DNA of 64,000 nucleotides, taken from Fistularia commersonii (lineage: Eukaryota; Chordata; Actinopteri; Syngnathiformes; Fistulariidae). A model generated the notes under the pieces. It worked only from the letters and a program-made list of their open reading frames with translations. It was not told the origin of the DNA and made no database searches. Shown piece by piece: positions 58,560-64,000 of this stretch (positions within the stretch are counted from its first letter, which is position 1; each line of letters starts with the position of its first letter). The stretch spans positions 9,255,501-9,319,500 of the forward strand of contig JBBMNZ010000034.1 in assembly GCA_037954325.1 (NCBI GenBank), read 5' to 3'. The position numbers and the translations under genes were made by a program.

Positions 58560-59286
58560 GGTGGAAACCCGCCATCGCACCAGTAGAAACACTGAAGGAG
58601 TCCAGATACCTGGGGACTGTCCTTCACAACCTCCTGGGATCCTCAGGAATGAGCCTGGAGCACCGCCTTGATCTGCTCCAAAATAACTGTCCAACCCCTC
58701 AGACCTCTGCCGCGCTTCCATGACAGGCGAATTCAAAAAACAGCCAAAAAGATCTTGGTTCAACATCTTAAACCCGAGATTCAGCAGGTCCTTCCTGCCA
58801 GCTGCTGTTCCACTATTTAACACCCGGCTCCGCTCGCAATACACTTCTCATTCATTCATTCATTCATTCATTCATTCATTCATTCATTCATTCATTCATT
58901 CATCTACTAAAGTGTCCACTCTTTCTCACATCCACTCACTGGGACACCACTGGTGTTTCTTTTGCACTGCTACCACTGCAAGTATTGCTGTTATTCACTG
59001 CTAGTCACATGTTTACACTGTTTATACTATTTATATACTGTCACATTATCGACCTACTTATTTATAAACACTGTTAACACTGTTTATTGCTTATGCCTAG
59101 TTTTTCCCTTTTTTGATTATTTTTGAACTTGCACGGTCCACTTTCTGTTGTGATTGGTTGAAATTTCCCATCTGTGGGACAATTAAAGGCATATTATATT
59201 ATATTATATTATATTATATTATATTATATTATATTATATTATATTATATTATATTATATTATATTATATTATATTATATTATATTA
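58560..59286 (+). mobile_element. LINE 3' end with internal (ATTC)n and (TATAT)n tail
   Basis: Codons around 58740-58840 read NILNPRFSRSFLPAAVPLFNT, the last conserved stretch of an L2/Rex1-like reverse-transcriptase ORF. A (ATTC)n run of about 14 units follows (58845-58902), then a 3' UTR ending TTTCCCATCTGTGGGACAAT and TAAAGG. A pure pentanucleotide array (ATTAT)n of ~95 bases (59191-59286) forms the tail. Structure and tail type fit a LINE that ends in short tandem repeats. Confidence 0.8.
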
Positions 59287-60420
59287 ATGCAGAGCGCAGC
59301 TTACTTTACTGTCTCTTACCGGTGGTACAATTGCACAATTTTGTACAGTTATTTATTACCGATATCACATATACCTATATTATATATATATATTTACTCA
59401 TATATTTATCGATGTTTGCAATTTGATGCCGTTACACCATGTGCCACCCAATTCCTCACAGGGATAAATGCATTTTTTTCCGATTCTTATTGTGTGATTG
59501 TGCATCATCTTCCAAATCTCGAACCTGGTGCAGGAGGGCTTCTTAAAGAACAACAAATAGGTGTGTGAGAGACGCAATTCTTATAGGTTGGTAGGTGGTC
59601 AAATACTCATGTCATGCAATAAAATACAGATTGATGACTTGAAAATCATACTATGTGTTTTTCTGGATTTTTGTTTTGGATTCCATCACTCAGAGTTGAA
59701 GAATACCTATAATAAAAATGACAGACCTCTACATGCTTTGCAAGTGGGAAAAGCTGAAAAATCATCAGTGCATCAAATAACTCAGTACTTTCCTGGAAGT
59801 CTTGCGAGGGAGTTGATCCACGGCCCGCCTCCTCCCTGCAGCGAGCCTTGGGGGGGGGGAGGTCGCTCTCTCGGTCCAAACACTTCAGAATGGGAACGGC
59901 CGCTCCGATTCTTGGGTGTCAGATTTGAAGGCTTGGCGGCGGATGTGTTTTGTTCTCCCCGGTTTCTCCGGTTTCCTCCAGAATTGTCCGCAGCTTTTTC
60001 ACAAAGAGGCTGCTGGCCGGCTGTCTCCGTTTGTGGTCGAACAGGAAACTGAATCCAGGTTGAACCCAAACTCCCGCCACGTAAATAAGCAAAGCCAAAA
60101 AAAAAAAAAAAAGAGGGTCATTAAAACCTAAGAAGCCTCTCGGATGAAGCGAAGTGAAGAAATCCAAGTCCAGTTGCCAAGATGAGATGATTTTGCCAAG
60201 AATTCACCACGACCAGGAGATAAAAAGAACGGGTCACTCATTGATAGGCAGGGAATCTGATTATAACTGCAAAACAATCAATAATATACATATTTCTTTG
60301 ATGACATCAGTTTATTTTTGATTTTGATGCAAATACATTTGATTGTTTCCACTAAAAATGTTCAAGTTTGGAGAAGTCTAGTCTTCATGATATGGAGCTC
60401 ATCGGCTTAAATCACGTCGT
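59287..60420. other. Sulfotransferase 3' flank; repeat debris
   Basis: TA-rich sequence (59375-59405), then mixed sequence with an A run (60098-60112). At 60120-60215 there is a single-arm relative of the fold-back element at 54316-54985 (GAAGCCTCTCGGATGAAGCG, AAATCCAAGTCCAGTTGCCA). No exon is visible. Confidence 0.5.
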
Positions 60421-61809
60421 TCAGATTTCGGTGCGGAACTGAAGGCTGGGGTCCGTCATCTTCGTCTCGTAGTCTCGGTCGAACTGTTCGCTCTGAGCCA
60501 CGGTGAAGTGATTCTTCCAGTCGCCGACTTTACCTGCAGAACCGCAAAGGACGGGTCAGGTCTTCGGGTCATCGATTCTTTGCGTGAATTGCCGGTACCT
60601 TTTCTCATGAAGGGGGACACGTTGGCGTCCATGAACGGGACTTTGGTGTAGTTCACCATCTCGTTCTTTTTCATGTCGTCGAATCGAACTTTCTCCATGA
60701 TGTTCTTCTTCTCCTCGGCCGAAGGTGACAAACCAAGGAAGCGGCAGAGCTTGTCGATTTCCCGTCCGATATCCTAAGAATAAAAAGAAAAAAAAACAAC
60801 CGCGTAAAGACCGTAATGACGAACAACGCACCCGATCGACCCATTTACCTCGGCTAGATCTTCGTAGAACATGTAATGGAGTTTCTGATGGCTCTGCTTC
60901 TTCTTCCACCAGCCGCTCACGTGATCGTACCAGGATCCGAACACCACTGAGGATATGAAATAATCAGGCGTCAAAAAGCGACGTGCAGCCGCGCGGGCCT
61001 CCTCTGCCGTCACGACCCATCTTGGCGTACTTTTCCCTTGCATGAATCTCTGGATGTAGCCGCTCCAGTCTCCGGGCAGCGGCTCCACGCTGTTCATTTG
61101 ATCGAAATGGAAAAAAGACACCATGTTGTCTTTGGCGTTACGGGCGACGTAGACCATCTAAAAACCGGAGAAACGACCGCGTGAGATGCCGCCGTTGCGA
61201 TCGCTGTCGTCGTCCGGCAGATGATGCCTCGGACGGCGGAGGCCAATAATACAAACGTTACTATACCCTGCAGTTTTGCTCCCAGAAGGACTTTGGCACA
61301 AACTGGACCGGGAAGTGAGTTTTGATGATCCGAGGCGAGGTGGGGAGGTTGTCCGCTTGATCTTTGCCTACACGAGGACGAGACGGGGGTGAATCGCGGT
61401 GACGGAAATGACAAAGCGACACCGGAGACACCCGGGGTTATTTCTTCCGACCTGAAAAATGATCCGGGATGAAGATCTCCAAGAAAGGGACTCTTTCATA
61501 GATGGCCAGGGAGGTTTGGCGATCTGAGGACGTTTGACCGAAATGAAGCAGATCCAGGATGAGGGAGACCCACGTGGTTCCTGCGGTAGACGACGGACAC
61601 TTCGGTTCTTCGTGAAACGCATCGAAGACGTTCCAAAAGACACGCCTGAAGTTTTACAGAGACGTACCTGCTTTGGGGTAGGTTGCAATGAGTATATCGT
61701 CCGGCCTGGCCTGGAAGTTTTGGATGTTCTCCCAGTTGTCTGTGAAATAGTGTGTCATCGACACTCCATGGAAGTCAAACAGTTCCGGTCGAAGTGACTC
61801 CGACGCCAT
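60421..61809 (-). CDS. Cytosolic sulfotransferase (SULT family)
   Basis: Transfers sulfate from PAPS to hydroxyl or amine groups of small molecules such as phenols, steroids or xenobiotics in the cytosol. Seven exons join in phase: 61809-61668, 61580-61452, 61367-61267, 61157-61031, 60946-60849, 60773-60599 and 60533-60421, giving 294 aa, the usual SULT length. Visible motifs: YPKAGTTW at 44-51 (5'-phosphosulfate loop), IIKTHFP with the catalytic His at 108, VYVARNAKDNMVSFFHF with the PAPS 3'-phosphate contacts Arg130 and Ser138, RKGKVGDWKNHF near 256-267, and KNHFTVAQSE, the K-x3-TV-x3-E dimer motif. The start is set by an acceptor two bases upstream of the ATG, implying a non-coding exon further up. 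It resembles the fish SULT1/SULT3 groups; I cannot choose between them. The broken tandem copy lies 3.8 kb downstream. Confidence 0.93.
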
Positions 61810-62855
61810 CCTAAACAACAAGTGAAAATTTACATTCATCCCTTTGTAACAACAGCTGAAATAAATCACACATTTGAACATGCGTAACTCAGACGCACCT
61901 TTGGTTGTGCAGGGTATCTTCCTCCTCTTGGTCTCCTTCAGAATTTCTTCTGTGACAAGCAAACTTCTTTCCTCCGCCTTCCTCCCTCGAGGTTGCATAA
62001 CTCTCTCTGTAATTGTATCCCAAAGTCTCAGAGGTGATCCTGAGGTCCAGCCTCTTCTCTGAATACCAGAATCCCGATCTCTGTATTCCACACTTCTGGC
62101 CGAGCCCGCATCTATTCGTGACGTCTTGTTCGTGAAGATGAAATATGAAGGTTCTTTATTGTTGTTCAAGTGCATTGGAGACGGAACGAGTCCGCAAAGC
62201 TTATTTCTCATTATTCCTTCCGTCGCTTTTGACGAATGTGTCCCGCGTGCATGGCTTTCCCTGCAGGCGTTCATGGTACCTGTTTGAAAATGATAATGAT
62301 CTTTACATTCAGGAGAAAAAAAAAAGGTAAAGAATGCTTTGTTATTTATCTCATCGAATGCAACAGAGACTTTTTGCAGCTCACTGAGATTTAGTTCTGA
62401 CATCTGGTGAATATGATTACAAGATGTCAGTGAACTCCACCATTTCTCTCGTGTCCATAAGTTTTGTAAACACTTCTCAGTGATTTCCGGGTGGGTGTTG
62501 AAAAAAAAAAGAAGGGGGGGGGCTGTACTTATTCTAAAAAGCAATAAACCAGATAACACAAGCATTGTGCTGGCAATGGTTTACATATTTGCAGAGTATT
62601 CTGGGTAACAAGCTCATGTCGGAAAACAGGAAATGTTTTAATGGAGTGGTAATCATCTCAGTGTCTCATGGAGAATGGAGACAAAATGACTGTGGGAAAA
62701 AAAAATGAGGTGTTCTTTTGCACAGTCACACAAAATATAGCTATTTTTCTATTCTATTTCTTTCTCCCCAAAGAATAACACAAACGCAGAAATCCTATCC
62801 AGTTTCTTTACCGTGTACATCCATTTTTATGAATATCAATTTCCACATAGGGCAG
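61810..62855. other. Upstream region of the sulfotransferase gene
   Basis: No coding exon. An untranslated first exon is expected here because the coding exon opens with an acceptor, but I could not place it. The large minus-strand frame 62565-61654 runs through the first coding exon and intron sequence and is not a separate gene. Confidence 0.45.
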
Positions 62856-62857
62856 CT

Positions 62858-63120
62858 CGACTCACAGCAAGAAGGTCCCTGGTTGGACTCCAAAAAGGGT
62901 CCTTCCTTACTGGAGACTCCATTTTCCCCTTGTTTGCATGGGTTTCCGCCGTGTTCTCCAGTTTTATCCAAAAACACGCAGGAGGTTCATTGAAGCCTCA
63001 ATTGCCTCGACGTGCAAATGAGTGAGTGAATTGTTGTGCGGATGGTTGTTATCTTTATATCTGTATATAGGCTCCAGCCCCGATCCCCAAACAATAAGTG
63101 AAGGATAAGCAGTATAATAT
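62858..63120 (+). mobile_element. SINE-like element, nearly full length
   Basis: CTCACAGCAAGAAGGTCCCT, GGTTGGACTCC (B-box-like), CTGGAGACTCCATTTTCCCC, GTTTGCATGGGTTTCCGCCG, AAAACACGCAGGAGGTTCAT, AAATGAGTGAGTGAATTGTT, TAGGCTCCAGCCCCGATCC and GAAGGATAAGCAG occur in the consensus order, ending in a short GAATGAAT run. It is the most complete of the six copies in the window. The head is tRNA-like, so a tRNA-derived SINE is the likely class. Confidence 0.75.
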
Positions 63121-63396
63121 TGAAAAAAATGAATGAATTTCAAAATAGATTAAGACATTTTATTTTTTCTCGACAAATATAACCAGTTCATGTGAGTTAT
63201 TTTACATTTAATGAAAACACAGAAATTCGGGAAAATATTGACAGCTGTGGTTTTACCCCAAAACAACCTTCCTCCATGTTGGCACTCAAAAGTGTTCAGA
63301 AACGGTAAAATAAAAAAATATAAGATTATAAATTACAGTATAAAAGGAGGGTTGCGGAAGTGACGTCACCGGAACATAGAAACGTACACAACAAAG
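63121..63396 (+). promoter_or_regulatory. Promoter with TATA box and perfect CRE
   Basis: TATAAAAGG at 63339-63347 is followed by the palindromic cAMP-response element TGACGTCA at 63361-63368 and, 28 bases later, by the ATG at 63397, which sits in AAAGATGGCGGC, a YY1-type element. If the TATA box is used, initiation would be near 63370 and the 5' UTR only ~25-30 bases. TATA, CRE and YY1 motifs are seen; function is inferred. Confidence 0.6.
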
Positions 63397-64000
63397 ATGG
63401 CGGCGGAGACGGAAACCACGGCGAGCGATTCACACGTGGAGAAGAAGAAAAAGGTGAGCGCTATATTCGTTGAAAATCTTTATAATTTTTCCAAATCGAT
63501 CGGAAGATTTTCCCCTCCATGTTGAAAGTAGAAAAGGTGGGCATTTAAAACATCTCGGAGTGGTTTAGCCCCGCTAGCATCCCCGGCGAGGAGCAGCCGG
63601 GGGCCATTTCTACCCGCAGAAAGAGTTCAAACTCCTGATTTTCGTCTCTCAAAGCCTCTGACTAGGTACTGGTTGAAGCCTGAGGATGAAGGGCAAGGTG
63701 AAAAGAAGACGACAGAAGCCTCCCAGCAAAAGCAGAAAAGGGAAACGTCAAGAGGGAAGAAGAGGAAGCATGAAGATATTCCAGGACCGGGGAAAACGAG
63801 CATATCTGGGGTAAGCTATGCTTTGAAAAACAGGACGTCTAAATAAGCTATTATTCCTCACTTTGAATAGCTTGTCGATGGATTCATCCAACTGCACCTA
63901 ATACAGTTCACCTTGAAAGCTCTTTGGTTCAAAAATGTAGCCTTTCTCTAGCTGCTCTTGGACATCATGATGTTTTTGATCAGGTTACGAGGTTGTTTTC
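63397..64000 (+). CDS. Unidentified Lys-rich protein, 5' end only
   Basis: Exon 1 (63397-63453) codes MAAETETTASDSHVEKKKK and ends at a consensus donor (GTGAGC). Exon 2 (63655-63810) continues in phase from acceptor CGTCTCTCAAAG with PLTRYWLKPEDEGQGEKKTT, then a Lys/Arg/Gln-rich segment (SRGKKRKHEDIPGPGK), and ends at GTAAGC. An alternative acceptor ten bases on (CTCTGACTAG) would give an early stop, so I prefer the first. The 71 residues seen are hydrophilic, with a probable nuclear-localisation cluster GKKRKHE. I do not recognise the family. The gene continues past the window. Confidence 0.65.

Noticed and set aside
61654..62565. 303-codon minus-strand frame starting MLVLSGLL
   Set aside because: It runs through the first coding exon of the sulfotransferase gene and ordinary upstream sequence. 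The family start MASESLRPELF lies inside it after a splice acceptor, so the frame is chance extension.
62858..62900. tRNA-like A/B-box sequence
   Set aside because: Head of a SINE-like element; no complete cloverleaf with matching acceptor stem, so not a tRNA gene.
1..64000. CRISPR-like or prokaryotic operon structure
   Set aside because: The 28-bp and ~60-bp arrays are contiguous tandem repeats without unique spacers, and all genes are intron-bearing vertebrate genes.

Overview
The window is vertebrate nuclear DNA, almost certainly from a teleost fish. The genes are split into many short exons with consensus GT..AG junctions and mostly tiny introns. Gaps are filled with microsatellites, minisatellites and dispersed elements of fish type: tRNA-derived SINE-like copies with GAATGAATGAGTGAATG tails, LINE 3' ends reading CTTTATTGATCCCC on one strand, TA-flanked MITEs and a hAT deletion derivative. 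There is no sign of bacterial, viral or organelle sequence. I cannot name the species.

Layout. 1-7.2 kb is repeat-dominated: an AT-rich tandem array, a 1.4-kb TCATATAATG-type array, and a 1.9-kb GAATGAATGAGTG-type minisatellite that runs into a SINE tail. 7.57-11.67 kb (+) holds the 3' half of a receptor-type tyrosine phosphatase gene with a complete, apparently active catalytic domain. 13.17-17.64 kb (-) is QRICH1. 19.02-28.62 kb (-) is QARS1, cytosolic glutaminyl-tRNA synthetase, with all 23 coding exons readable (776 aa). 29.23-31.47 kb (+) is OGG1, 8-oxoguanine DNA glycosylase (7 coding exons, 411 aa), head to head with QARS1 across a 0.6-kb TATA-less promoter with CCAAT boxes. 31.5-46.5 kb has no coding gene I can support. 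It contains a CpG-rich block with a plausible untranslated first exon (34.4-35.2 kb), MITE, LINE and SINE copies, a hAT element with perfect 8-bp target duplications, and a 28-bp minisatellite with a longer-range order. 46.63-51.51 kb (+) is PRRT3 (1,023 aa), with a long 3' UTR to about 53.2 kb. 53.9-61.8 kb (-) holds two tandem cytosolic sulfotransferase loci: a broken copy carrying an inverted-repeat insertion, then an intact 294-aa gene. 63.4 kb to the end (+) starts an unidentified Lys-rich protein from a promoter with TATA and CRE motifs.

The coding genes are mostly housekeeping (tRNA charging, stress-linked transcription, base-excision repair, sulfonation, phosphotyrosine signalling) and do not form one pathway. 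The tandem order QARS1-QRICH1 matches human 3p21.31, while OGG1 and PRRT3 both lie in human 3p25.3, so the window joins blocks that are apart in human. I found no candidate for a new multigene system. The more interesting material is repeat biology: SINE-to-minisatellite expansion, a higher-order minisatellite, a fold-back insertion in a dying sulfotransferase gene, and the same LINE tail in introns of two genes. Exon coordinates were assigned by eye from reading-frame continuity, splice consensus and remembered family sequences; no alignment was run.
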